A stretch of DNA of 64,000 nt, taken from NCBI GenBank assembly GCA_950097015.1, contig CATNEN010000038.1, positions 33,256,501-33,320,500 on the forward strand, read 5' to 3'. Source of the stretch: Macrostomum hystrix. Taxonomy: Eukaryota; Platyhelminthes; Macrostomidae. Made by a program: the position numbers and the translations under genes. Positions within the stretch are counted from its first letter, which is position 1. Each line of letters starts with the position of its first letter. The notes beneath the pieces were generated by a model. That model saw nothing but the letters and a program-made list of their open reading frames with translations, was not told the DNA's origin and searched no databases. Of the stretch, positions 32,201 to 43,747 are shown in pieces.

Positions 32201-34833
32201 AATTGCGAACTGCGAGACCGAAAATTCCGTATGTGAATAGATTATGTAGTAGGTGCAAAACAGAAGTTGAAAACGAGGTCCACTTCCTTTTTAAGTGCAG
32301 TTGGAATAGGTATAGCGCAGCACGTTCGAATTTTGAGAAGGAAATTTCTGGGAAAACTCCCAATTTCATATCCTTAACAGCAGAAGAGAAATCTAACTAC
32401 ATAATGGCTCAAGACGATAGAGAAACCACTGAAGCTTTAGCAAAATACATCATAGATCTCTAAAATAAGGGAACAGCTGCCCTGAGACTACGAGCTCGTA
32501 TTAACATTTACCCATATATATTTCATATTTTGTTTTATTCCTGGCGTCCCTTGTGTTGTTACTGCTCTTATTTTTAATACCTTTGCTTTTGCTTTTCCCT
32601 TCCCAGCTCGATAGTTGAATCCTACAAAACTTCGCTTTTTATGTTATGTTTTTCGTTGACCATTAAAATATTTGTCAAAAAAATATAGAAAAGAAGAAAA
32701 AATCAGCACCCATAGATGGCGTGCGTGTTTTAATAATAATATTAATAATAATAATAATAATAATACACGCTCGTATATAGATCTATCATCCTTCCGAAAA
32801 AAAACTGCCGTTGCTCTAAGCAACCTAATACACTTCCTTGAACATTTTAGTATCGAGCATGCGATAAAAAACTTGTCACAAAAAACTAGCCATCAGACAA
32901 CAACCCTTACGCCAGTCAGTTTTGCTGTCAAGCCGACATCAGTACCCCGGGGGGATAAGCCAGGCACGTCAAGTGTAGGCCCAAGCCATCAACCAGCAAG
33001 CAACACTCGATACCCTCACTACATGCTCAGCTGTGCGAATTAATGCTGAGACTAGAATGTCCAGGATGTCAGCCAAAATGGGAAATTTGATTACTGTGTT
33101 GGGATATGCGCGCTCTAAATTCCACTTACGCTTGCTTTATCTATAACACAAGTATGTATACCTCTCGGAAAATAAGAAAAATTGTTCCCCAAGCAGCTAA
33201 TGTACATACGGTAAATATATTAAATACATTTCCAACAATTACGCTGCAATCCTAAACTTGTACATTTTCTCTCAGTTCTACTGCTGAGCCAACACCGGGT
33301 TCACCAGGCGGCTGGGTCCGACCCCGATGGCGAGTCGTGCGAAAGTAAGTTAGACTTGGCTATTAATGTGCTGGAAAATTATCCAAAAAACCACGTTGTT
33401 CCTTCATTCCCTCATCAGTAAACAGAAAATCTAGCTAAATCCATTGTAAAAATCAGTAATAATGCATCAACACATCAGTGCAACACGTAACTGAACCACC
33501 CAAGTTTCGCCTGATCTATTACGACATCGACTTAGTCTACTCAAGATTTACCCGACGCTTAAGAGGGCAGAGCGCACCAAAGTACCTGAACTTGATTCCG
33601 CGGCGAGGCCACATTTTGGACTTTAAGAGAGCTTGTCCGTTTTCGTTTATGAGAGCCGACCCTTAAGGACACAGGGTGTACACTTTCTGAGTCAGGTCAG
33701 TCAAGGACAGCTGAATACCGTTTTTGTAGGTCTGAATAATCTGAATATTGTGTGCTCATGGCTCAGAATGAGAATTGGCATTGAGAAATGGAGAAAAACG
33801 AAAGTATGTAAACAAAAAATCATCAAAACATCCCTATGCAGAGAAGATCATCAGCTGTATTCAGTGCAGCACAGATTCTGGGGATGCCGGTTCCACACTA
33901 TGTAGCGATCCGTTCGATGCTCGAGTGCAAAAAGAGTTCAAACGCATGTACGACACTAGTCCGGTAACTAAGCAAACCGTTGCTAGGTACAACATCACCA
34001 CTGTACTGTGCGACGGGTTCTGCGTCAAGTGGGTCAAGACCACTGTACATGGTGAGCGATTGGGTATCTAGGTTCAATGAAACAATTACTGGGAATTTAT
34101 AACTGACTTTTTCCCGGGACTTTTATCCTGTATTCGCGGGAATAGTCGCGAATCTCTAGATGAAAATCGGACATGAATCAAAAACGTATACAACAGAACG
34201 ACAGTCGCTATTTTCCTAATACATTTCGACACTTCTAGACATTGCCATACCGGACTCCCGGGATTTTCAGGATTTTAAAAGTTTATATTTTCTGGAATTA
34301 AATTATTCTGTTCTGTATATTCTATAGCAGCTTGCACGACCATTCTGCAACTCAAGTTTAACTGTTCATTCTGTAAACTGGATTCTTCAGGTGTTACTCA
34401 CATCGCGAGAGTTTTTTTCCTACTGCGATATTTTATAGTTCATCTGGAATACTTCTCGAATCAATGTATCGTGAAATTAAAAAGATCAAGACTGATAACT
34501 TATTGAGTACCAGTGATTTATTCTTATTAACTATCCACAAATGCTTCATAAATTGGCCAAAGTTGCTCGAATTATTTTACTAAACTAAGTCTTCTGTCAC
34601 AATAAAACTCAATTTCTACAGGCGCCCCTCTAAGCGTACTGCGGACCTGTTCAACTAATCTGGATATGCGATTCGCGCAGACAGCGTCCGTGTGCATCTT
34701 TGAGTCGCGAACAGGCAAAGGCCAGATGTGCTTCTGTCGGGAAGCATTGTGTAATAGTGGAAGAGTCGATTGGCAGCCTACCATTGTAACTCTTGCAGCG
34801 GTCGCTGTTGCATCATTAGCTCCACAATTGTAA
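29261..34833 (+). CDS. Quiver/sleepless-like GPI-anchored Ly6 protein
   Basis: Four exons, 29261-29291, 33276-33344, 33842-34051 and 34622-34833, join with GT/AG borders and consistent phase 1 junctions into 173 residues. Residues 1-23 are a signal peptide (MQKTMSAWIIVLLLSQ). The mature part has ten cysteines in Ly6/uPAR spacing (C39, C42, C54, C90, C94, C113, C128, C140, C142, C147), including CIQC, CSDPFD, GFCVKW and the terminal CFCREALCN with the Ly6 hallmark CN. A sequon NIT is at N84. The hydrophobic tail TIVTLAAVAVASLAPQL fits a GPI-anchor signal. In Drosophila, quiver binds Shaker channels and nicotinic receptors and is needed for sleep; related proteins act on neuronal membranes. The C-x2-C...C-x-DPF...C-x3-C-VK layout is that of the quiver group. 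Exons 3 and 4 are secure; the tiny exon 1, 4 kb upstream, rests on phase and signal-peptide logic. Confidence 0.82.
29735..30875. repeat. Minisatellite in quiver-like intron 1, about 32-bp unit
   Basis: The unit contains GACTGAAGCTCTGGCGGATC followed by a variable part (ATAGGGGAGAAT, ATAGGGTGAAT, AATGGCAGCAT, AAGGGGAGAAT or AAGGCGAGAAT), giving unit lengths of about 29-32 bp and about 36 copies. Variant types recur in the same order in blocks (for example 29790-29890 and 29950-30050), so multi-unit duplication occurred. Confidence 0.96.
31690..32690 (+). pseudogene. LINE 3' end fragment
   Basis: Broken frames encode the region after a LINE reverse transcriptase: LPLLYNIQKRIISYWASIT (31820-31885), then in another frame SFRLGNHKLACEKLRTARP and a zinc-finger-like CSRCKTEVENEVHFLFKC, ending with a stop at 32461-32463. 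A 3' UTR ends in ATTAAAATATTTGTCAAAAA near 32680. It is truncated at the 5' side, as is usual for LINE insertions, and sits in the first intron of the quiver-like gene. Confidence 0.75.
32726..32766. repeat. TAA/AAT microsatellite
   Basis: About 13 copies of a TAA trinucleotide with one interruption lie just after the LINE 3' end. The open frame across it (Asn run) has no recognisable domain. Confidence 0.9.
33545..33715 (+). mobile_element. SINE fragment in quiver-like intron 2
   Basis: The words CTTGATTCCGCGGCGAGGCC and GTGTACACTTTCTGA align with the complete SINE at 63093-63451. The A-box end is damaged and the 3' third is missing. Confidence 0.65.
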
Positions 34834-35005
34834 CTTTCGAGACTAATGCAATAAAAAGCAGCGACTTTTTGTGACATAGCATTTGGATATTCTTTTAATC
34901 TGTCAAATTTTACGATTTATGATCACGATTCTGAAACCTAACTCTTTTAGAGTTTTTTAGCCAAACCGATTCATAGAATTCCAAACCTCAAAATTCTGAG
35001 AGGGG

Positions 35006-35312
35006 TCAATGGCAGAGCTGTTATCGCGCTTGCGTCTCGCACCAAGGTCCCTAAGCTCGATTCCGCGGCGAGGCCACAATTATTTGGGGCGCAGCCGCGG
35101 AGAGAAGGCTTGGGTGCTTGTCGAGCAATTTGCGCCCTTGAGAAAGACAGGGCAGATGTACAAACCTGTGTGAGCGTGTGCCTGCACACAGTATCTGTGT
35201 GCGTGTGTGCTCAGGAGTCAGCGAAATGGGCAGAATTGCCTCATCGCTGGCTGCGAGTCTACTGTCACCAAACGTGCCATTGCCTGCTGCTCTCCTTTAC
35301 TTATTAATCGGC
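35006..35312 (+). mobile_element. tRNA-derived SINE copy
   Basis: This is the same family as 63093-63451. The head reads GGCAGAGCTGTTATCGCG with a B-box GCTCGATTCC; the body has the conserved GTGCCTGCACACAGTATCTG, and the 3' end is CCATTGCCTGCTGCTCTCC plus an AT-rich tail. A middle segment of about 60 bp present in the 63-kb copy is shortened here. Confidence 0.8.
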
Positions 35313-36309
35313 TTATTAATAAATTATTATCTGCCGATGCTGAGATACCAGCAGAGGATAGCATTGCGTAGTTTGGCATTTCGAATTCTCGCCCTTCAGA
35401 AACTCGATGTTTTGTGTTATAGACTAAGTTGTGCTATAAACTAAAGTTTAAACAATCAGAATGTGAGAATCGCTGAATGATGCGAGAAGCTGACTTTGAT
35501 CAACAATGGAATATCTGTACAAAGTTCAATATCAGCTAATCGTTAATCCATGAGATTCTGCAGCAGCAAACATTTTTGGAGGATGCTGAAGAAAAAAGTC
35601 TATCTCAAAACAATTTGAATGCAGGTAATGTGTACAGACAATGATGGCAAATGTAAAGTTTAGGATTCGCTGAGCTCATGATAAAGGAGTTGGTTTGTAT
35701 AGCTACTAGCTTCAATTGTGTTTAAACATCTATTGCGTGTTGATGCGTATTACTTATTAACATTCTCGGTCACTCTAAAACATCATATTGATATCGAATC
35801 GAATTCTTAGAATCGGAAACCTTAAAAAATATTTTTGTTCCGTCATCGCCACTTGTTGCACTACTGCTAGTACTATAGGCAAAATGATTGACTATATAGT
35901 TTCATAAAAACGAGTAAAATTTAGAATAGAATAAGATAAGAGAAGGAAGTTCGCATCAAAAACCTAATTTATTGGACGAAGACAGAGTGAAAACATACAA
36001 AAATCCTGAAATTATTTCATTCGTCTTTAAGGATTCGGACTGTACTCGAATGTATGCATGTCATGGCATGGGCACGAAAAGCCGATAAGAGCTGCAATTT
36101 ATTATATAACTCAGAAAATGCGCATAAATTTTATAAAGTAAGGCTTATGGTGGCTTTTTTTAATATACTAAACTTCCACACATTACCGAGTATTAGTTCA
36201 ATTGCTATACCCTCAATTCTAGTATTTGAAGCATAAAACTTATTTTTTTAGAAAGCTGAAAGCGAAATTTTTAATCAACAAATAAATTTGCTGAAATTAG
36301 TGTCCTGAA
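35313..36309. other. No gene seen
   Basis: AT-rich sequence without recognisable exons or elements. Confidence 0.4.
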
Positions 36310-37430
36310 ACAATCAAAAAGAAGTGACTCAAAATCGTGAAAATAGTGAACTAAAATGGTGAGAAAAGTGAACAAAATATCAAAATGATAAAAAGGCTGA
36401 CCTAAAATAATCGAAAGGAATAAACTAAAATGTTAGAATGTAGAGACCAAAAATGATTGATAGAGTGACCTAAAATACTGGGAATGTGACCACCCAAAAT
36501 TATGGAAAGTTTGACCAGAAAGGATGGAACGAGTGACCTTGAATAAAAGGATGGGTGACCCTAAATCAGGGGTCGGCAAACTTATTAGCGTACGGGCCAC
36601 GGAGAGAACCTAAAAGACGACAGCGGGCCGCATTAACTGTAGGAATATGAGAAAGGGGATAGATAAGACAGGGGAGAGATGAGACGGGAGAAATGAGACA
36701 GGGGAGAGATGAGACAGGGGAGAGATGAGACAGTAGAGAGATGAGACAGGGAGAGATGAGACAGGGAGAGATGAGACACAGGATAGATAAGACATGGGAT
36801 AAACTATAAACCAGATGAGAGAGAGATGAGACAGGAAAGATGAGACGGGAGACACGGGAGAGATGAGACAGGGGAGAGATGAGACAGGGAGGAGATGAGA
36901 CAGGGGAGAGATGAGACAGGGAGGAGATGAGACAGGGGAGAGATGAGACAGGGGAGAGATGAGACAGGGGAGAGATGAGACAGGGGAGGGATGAGACAGG
37001 GATGAGATGAGACAGGGGAGAGATGAGACAGGGATGAGATGAGACAGGGAAGAGATGAGACAGGGATGAGATGAGATAGGGGAGAGATGAGACATGGGAT
37101 AAACTATAAACCAGATGAGAGACAGGAAAGATGAGACAGGAGACACGGGAGAGATGAGAATCTCAATCTCCATATGAGAGAGATGAGACAGGGGAAAGAT
37201 AAGACAGGACTATAGGAGTTGGAGAGGCAACGGGCCGGATTTGGGAGCTTCGAGGGCCGCATATGGCCCGCGGGCCGGAGTTTGCTGACCCCTGCCCTAA
37301 ATGATGAAAAAGCTACCCAAATTGATTAAAAGAGGCACCCAAAAATATGAAAAAGTTACCTTAATATGAAAAAAATGTTTGACCCCTAATGGTGGAAAGG
37401 GGTGAATTAAAATGTGGAATTGTGACTATT
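36310..37430. repeat. Old decayed tandem repeat split by a transposon
   Basis: Both sides of the hAT-type insertion (36310-36566 and 37295-37430) consist of very diverged units of about 28-33 bp built on GTGACCTAAAAT plus ATG-x-AAAG. Most units differ from one another, in contrast with the nearly identical arrays at 15-31 kb, so this is an ancient array. Confidence 0.6.
36567..37294. mobile_element. Non-autonomous hAT-type element with internal tandem repeats
   Basis: The ends are CAGGGGTCGGCAAACT and, in reverse complement, CAGGGGTCAGCAAACTCC, with GGCCCGCGGGCC inside the right end. This is a typical hAT terminus. Identical CCCTAAAT octamers flank it (36559-36566 and 37295-37302). The interior has no transposase but a degenerate GAGATGAGACAGG-type array of 14-15 bp units, with one larger block duplicated (about 36780-36870 and 37085-37160). 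The long minus-strand open frame is a by-product of this array. A decayed relative lies at 51226-51424. Confidence 0.87.
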
Positions 37431-38629
37431 GGCTTAAAATGGCTTAAAATAATGGTGGTCCTGAGTCATAAAAAGGCAGCAGCAAAAATAAGTGAGCTTA
37501 CATTGTAGAAAATTAGATTCGATTATATAAGCTATTAAATGTACAGAAAGGGTGACTCTAAGAATAGAAACATTGATGAAGCATTTAAAAAAGGTACCCC
37601 AAAATTGAAAAAAATAATTTATAACATATTGTGTAAACAAAACTTGTGAAGTAGTATTTAAAATCATTAAAAAGTAATTTTCAAGCAAAAATTTAGCCAT
37701 TTTTCACATTACAACTATCACTATTGGTGGTTTTCAGATTTTAGAAGAAATAAAAAGCCTATAGACTCCTCACTCCTTATTTTCCTGTTCAAATAATGAA
37801 TGAATCTTAGTTAATATTCCCTTATTCTGTTGCCAAGCTAGCAAACCCTGGTTTTACCTTTTTTCTACTCTCTGTCCTAGTAGCTTCTTATGATTGACAT
37901 ATGGCAGTTCAGTACTACAGTGAACACCATATTTGAAGTTACACACATGCTTTCTTACCATATTACTGAGTTAAGAGGAACATTATATAAAAATGATTTA
38001 CATAATTGGTAAGCACTGTTTTGCCTCAGTTAAAAAATAATTGTTTGATAATTGTTTAATACCTTGTTTTAAATTCTAGTCCTCTGTGTTGCACTAGAGT
38101 AATTTGGTATGGTATTGGCTATTATTTAGTGGCTATGTTAACTTCGTTATTTGACGTGAAATACAATATGCAAATTAACTACAAGCTTTTTTCAGGAATA
38201 CATTTTTAGACACTGTGGAAAATGCAATATGGCACTCCTTGGGTAGCATGAATGGTTCCAGATGTCAATTTTCGAATCACAAGGTGTGGGCATTATTTAA
38301 TCTCCAAATTTTAATCTTAAATCTAAAAACTGATTTCCTCCAGTTATATGTTCCATATCCTTGCTTGGGATTACATCAGCACATGTGTGCCATGCTCTTT
38401 GACAACAAGCAAAAGTGTGCAGAATGTATATAAAATAACACTTATTTCATTAGGGACCATTATTGTGACAGAAAATTAATTTATATTAGAAAATATTACT
38501 AGATTTGGTTTTGCATGTTCAAAGAAATTGTATAAAAGCAAAAATTTGATATTTTGAATGAAAAACTTTAGTATGTAATAAAAATTATTAATGTAACATT
38601 ACAAAATATTGTTATAAACTAAAACTTAA
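37431..38629. other. No gene seen
   Basis: AT-rich. An open frame at 38215-38433 follows a TTTTTTCAG acceptor-like site, but its translation shows no recognisable domain and I do not call it an exon. Confidence 0.4.
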
Positions 38630-39223
38630 TTTAACAAGGCTTATCACTCTACTTTTCTCTCTTTTGGTATTGTAATCTTCTGGCCTCCTTTGTTACTTAT
38701 TTCTCTCTCTAACTCTTTGTATTCTCCTTTAAATCTTATCTTGGTGACCCTGAAAAGGGCCGTTTTAACTCCACAACTCTTACACTGTGAGCGTCCCTTA
38801 AGGTAGCACTTTTGCACTGGCACGAGCGGTTTATCCTTCTAAGGCACTAGGTCTCTTATTCCCCAGTCTCAGCTGGGCGTTTCTCCAGTCTCAGCTGGGC
38901 ATTTCTCCAGGATTAGAGGGTCACAGCCTAAACCTCTGTCTTATCTCCACACTGGACAATATCTTCTTAATATATTAATTGACACAACAATTTCACTTAT
39001 TCAAAAGGTGGTACTCAGTTATTGCCTTTCTTAGGCTCACTGGCGAGGTATATTTTTAACAGCAAGATTTTCCTCATTTATATAGTGTTCTTAAAATTTG
39101 TTTTAATGTACAGTGTTTTCCTATAATAAAAAAATATTTATAGTATATGGCATATAAAATATATAGAGCAGAAAAAAAATAATTGAGATATACTGTATAG
39201 TGCAAAAATATTGAACTGTTACA
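38630..39223 (-). mobile_element. LTR-like interspersed repeat, copy 2 (solo LTR)
   Basis: This is the reverse-oriented relative of 2806-3376. Shared blocks include AGTAGAGTGATAAGCC, the stretch around CTTGGTGACC and the stretch around CTCGTGCCAGTGCAAAAG. In its own orientation it starts TGTAACAG and ends CTTGTTAAA. TTAA lies on both sides, fitting a 4-bp target duplication. There is no internal region, hence a solo LTR. It is diverged by substitutions and small duplications (for example the doubled CAGTCTCAGCTGGGC near 38870). Confidence 0.6.
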
Positions 39224-41890
39224 TTAACAGTTTAATTAAGTTAAATATAGTAACAAACTAAGACTAAACAGTAAAACAATGATATGAACTTGTAAACAAA
39301 GAAACAAATATTTATAATTTTGATGCAGCAAGAAATGAGGTTTACTATTTTGTTATTTAACACACAACAATTGTCTTTGAGGCCTTCAAGCCAACTGTGC
39401 TAAATTCATCAAAATGCTAAAGGAATATAGCCTGCTCAAGTCTTGTAAGATACACTTTAAAAACTTAATTTAAAAAAAGCACTATGTATTTTCAGCAATT
39501 CTTGCTTATTCCTAGAATTTAAAATTCTTTTTCAAGGCTTCAACAAAAAAGTATATGTTGAAACCAGTTGCACTCTAGTGTTACAAATATTTTTGTACAT
39601 CCTACATTATCCAGACAATATGCTATACAGAATGTATCAGATTCGGGTTTAGTTTAGAATATATAGCCTAGGCCGGGCTAGCTCTATTTAGAAAATAGAA
39701 TATATAAAATAAAGAAAATAGCAAGGGTCCAGAAAAAGCTTAGTTAAGAGCAAAAGAAATAAAAAATGGTTAGGCCTACATATAAATTTAGTATCATTAT
39801 TACAAGTACATTACTACATAGGAATAGGATAGGCCTAATTTCTAGTGATATGGCCTATTGTTTATTGTTAATACAGATATAATATTTTCAAATTTCAATA
39901 GCTAAGCCTACTGTCCACTGATAACTGATTAGTTTTTAATTTGGATTTATTGCAATAAATACATACCCTACTTCTGGTTTCTTCCGGTAACTTATATCAC
40001 AATAAAATTGTTCCAGTTTTAGTATGTTTATAAAACTGTCTATAAGCAATTAGCCCAGTTTTTCAAAAGTGCTAAGTTAAAAAAAGAAACCTATTATGTT
40101 CTATCTAGGCCTACAAACACTTTCTATAGAATGAACTTCCTATCATAGGATGACCACATAGTATTTAAGCCAGCCAGACATGTCATCAGGAATCAGGGTT
40201 TCTGGTCTTTATAGGCCTATCTGCTGCCATCTCATCTGCAATTTACTTGTCTTTAAAATAAACTTCACACAAACTTGTCTGCTATAAGAACATTTGAAAA
40301 AAGTCATTTTCTTGTATGGTTTTAATTGTCTCAAAAAATATCATATTGAAAAAAATGCATATGCAATAGGCCTGTACATAAGTGCATAATGATCAGGTGC
40401 CTTTATGTCTGTGTCACTTTCATTTGAAATACATCAAAACAGAGATTTGACACATTTTAAAGGCTTGTTCTCAGCGCCATCAAATCAAATGCTCTGTGCA
40501 AACTATTCATTTGCTCATGAATTTATTTACCTACAAATAAGTCAACTCATTTGTTGGCAGAAAAGATGGTGGCAGATAAAGAGACTGTAACCTGGGAATA
40601 AGGGCCACTGTAGTCTGTACAGGGCCCAGGAGTTTGGATATCATATGTTATTCATGGAAGAATAATTAATAATAAATATGATACAACTTAATTAGGCCTA
40701 GAGTAATATGGACCTAATCAAGATTAAGTCCTATTTTTATTGGGTGGGTGGTGTTGGCCTAGGCCCTAGCCTCTAGGGTATTCTGTGAGTAGGCCTACCC
40801 CAATATATAGCCTAGGAATCAGACACAATAACAATGTCAATAATGATGAATTAGGCCTACACTATAACAACAACAGCTAGATTTGTGCAATGAAACTACA
40901 GTTTTAGTTCATTTGATCATAAATAATTATAATATTTATATCTTAAATAGGCTAAAATCACAATAGTCGAATAGTTATTCTTCATTTTTAAACTAGGCCC
41001 CTATGAGCAAATTTTGTCACAAGACTCACAACTGCTTGGCATAGGCCTATAAGTTGATATGTTTACAGGTATGAATGAATCCATTTTGATCTTAAGGTAT
41101 GGCAGTGCGCATGACCGATTACGAAGATATGCGAAGGAGCAGAACAATAAAATTACGAATCGATATGGTCCGATAGATAATTATGCTTGGTGGTCTGATT
41201 TGCTTTCGAAAGCCAATTTGTTTCTTTGAAAACCTTTAGGAGGTTGGGAATTGTTTTTAAAACGCCTTTGCAATTAAAAGCATTAAAGCACAGTACTCAA
41301 ATTTGTAGCTAAAATTTACAAATTTGAGTTTTTTAACCATACAGACCTTGTATTTTGTTAATCTGTGGGTTTTAATTAGAACTGTTTTAATTCAAAATTA
41401 TTTAATGGCTAGCCAAGGACTATCTTGAAGCCTATTGGAGTATTGAAGCCTATAGATTCAATACTATTGAAGCCAGGGACCAAAGCCACTCCTATTAGTG
41501 GTCCTTGATTGAAGCACAGCTGAGCTGTGCACTTTGGAATGTTGTCGAGTTAGGCGGTAGAAAGCGAGCATTTTGGAAAAAGTCGTCTCGGATCCTGATT
41601 AATTAATTAAGAAATCCTAATAAATGGCAGGTTGTACTGCACAGAGTGCTTAGTTAGTACTGCGCTGTGCACGATCTTGCAGACTGTAGTGTCAGAAACG
41701 CTTCTTAGTAGTAAGAAATATAATTCTACTTTGCATAGGGGAAAAATAGTTTTGTGACAAAAAACTGGTTTGCCTCGCTTCTTAAGCTTTGCAAATCTTC
41801 ATTCCTCCTTTCTGACTCTCCCTTTTGTCACTTAAATTGTTTAGCTTATGAATATTCAGTCGAATAAAAAAGTATCGAGTCAGATAAAAA
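39224..41890. other. No gene seen; rich in TAGGCCTA words
   Basis: Single-copy-looking AT-rich DNA with no supported exon. TAGGCCTA or one-mismatch forms occur unusually often (near 39764, 39829, 40107, 40213, 40372, 40693, 40791, 40854, 41042 and others). The area may be intronic or regulatory. Confidence 0.4.
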
Positions 41891-41894
41891 TAGC

Positions 41895-43310
41895 TTTAAA
41901 AAATAGCTTTAAAATTCCATCCAGCGCGCCTATCCTGGCGCAGATGACGAAGGATGTGATCGGGGCCCCTGGTCCTGCCTGGGCCAGTGCGGGAGCTGGC
42001 TGCTCCGTGCAGCCTCGCGAGCTGGTCCGCCTTCGTGTTTTCTGGGAAGCCCGCGTGTCCAGAAATCCAGTTCAGCACCATCAAATTGAGTCTCCAAATG
42101 TGGCCATTCAGGTGGGCCACAGCTGTACGGTTCCGGATCATATACGAAGCCGTATAATATGTCCGGATCATGGTTGCAAAGCTGGAACTGTTCTGTTGCA
42201 ACTAGTCGCCTATGGCCGGAGAGAGACTTTCCATGCAGGCGTTAGGCCCCCTTTATCGATCTCTAGCTGTCACGCGGAAGCGGGCGTGGCGGCTGGAAGC
42301 GCTTAATAGAACGAGCAAATCCGGCGCCTCAGGCTCCGAGTCCTACTCAGCCTGCAGCCGATAACTACCTGACTAGGTAGGCTAATGATCGAGGTGGCCG
42401 GGACTCGTTTGCGGATTCGAGAATAAATAAATCGGTGATTGACTGAGGCAAGGAATTCGGTCCCGTAAAATTGCTGGAGATCCAAGTATTTAAGCGATAG
42501 AACACAAGAGTCGTCTATGGAATTAAGCCATATGGTTAAGTATGGCCGCCGCGGACTGAAGGTAGTCTTAGTAGCCAGCGCCCAGTAAGCTCCTTTGTGG
42601 AGTGTCCAAAGCAGCTCAAACTCAGGTGGCGTGCCCTCCAGTGAGGGGATCACCCACCGAATCCCTGCCCGCTTTACCAGGAACCGCTGAAGGCCGTATC
42701 GCTGTAACAGGCGGGCCTTGGTGACTGGGTTTGAGACTGCGCAGAGCATGCTTTGGTAGTCTGTCCGTAGAGACAGGCCCTTGTGTTTAGTGCTCGCCGG
42801 GTGCTGACGCCCTGGGGCGTCCTGCCGAAGGGCGTGGCGCTTGTGGCTCCTGTTTAGTGGCTGACCTTTAAAAATACGCAAGTGCACTTGGGGGTCATTA
42901 GAGCAGCCGTCTTAAGACGGGCTACCGGTCTGTCTCCCTCCATTTGCGGTCAGACCAAGGGTCATCCGGCTCGTCCTTCCAGCGTGCACCCAGCTCTTCG
43001 GGGCTGGGCCGCCGCGGACTGATCCAGCAAGTGAGGTGCGGGCCTCTAGAGCTCCGCTGAATGTTTAAACTGAATATTGTGGAAAGCTCCTTCGATTTCC
43101 AGGAGGAGCATAGCCGAATCCCAGCACTGCTCGTTCCAGTGCTCCACAGACATGAAGGGCGCTCTCGGTTGACCGGCCTGCCGGGAAGGCGTGCTGGTTG
43201 CGTGAGAACGCGTAGGCGCCAGAGCGCCAACCTCTGAAAGAGCTTGAGACACGACGTCAGGCTAACCGAGCTGTATGCCTTGACCGTCAGATAGACGCCT
43301 TAATTAGTGG
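41895..43310 (-). pseudogene. Decayed LINE with RNase H domain (R1/I/Jockey-like)
   Basis: On the minus strand the pieces come in LINE order. Near 43300-43230 is YSSVSLTSCL, the Y-R-P-I-S-L-T-S-type start of reverse transcriptase. Near 43110-43060 is AMLLLEIEGAFHNI, the catalytic L-D-I-E-G-A-F block, with the aspartate replaced by glutamate in this copy. A long frame follows at 42887-42303, and near 42080-42010 is NWISGHAGFPENTKADQLAR, the RNase HI C-terminal motif. Frameshifts and stops separate them. RNase H after reverse transcriptase is characteristic of the R1/I group. The copy is dead. Confidence 0.72.
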
Positions 43311-43747
43311 GCTTTGGAAGAAAAAAAACGCGAGCCGACCGATTTAGCTTTGCCGACCAGGGAAGCGGACCCACGCGGGGCGATCCTTTAAGAATCCGGA
43401 AGCCAGTATGTGGAATACTAAAGCTGGAAATGAGGTCAGGGAGGTGGCTTCAGCGCTGATTTTAGTACTTTGCCTTTGCACTATCGAGTAGCACGATGGT
43501 CGCTCGCGGAAACAGGCACTCATTTAAGACGGCGTTATTTTAAATCAGGAGTAGATTGTAAAGCTTATACTCGAGGCAACTAGAGGCCGACAGAAAAAAA
43601 GTTGTTGGTGACAATAGACGCATTGTCGTGTCAATTCTGTCCAATAGAAGAGACATAAAATATAGCTATTTTTTCTGGGGGTATTTATGGAGTTGATTCA
43701 TACACGCGTATGCTACTATCCACGAATGAAAACCCATCCTTGAAGAA

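Noticed and set aside
32672-33043. 123-codon frame with an Asn run
   Set aside because: It starts in a LINE 3' end and passes through a TAA microsatellite; the remainder has no recognisable domain and lies in the quiver-like intron 1.
36610-37173. 187-codon minus-strand frame rich in Ser/Leu/Pro
   Set aside because: It is the complement of the tandem units inside a non-autonomous hAT-type element.
38215-38433. Possible exon after a TTTTTTCAG acceptor
   Set aside because: No phase-matching partner exon and no recognisable motif.
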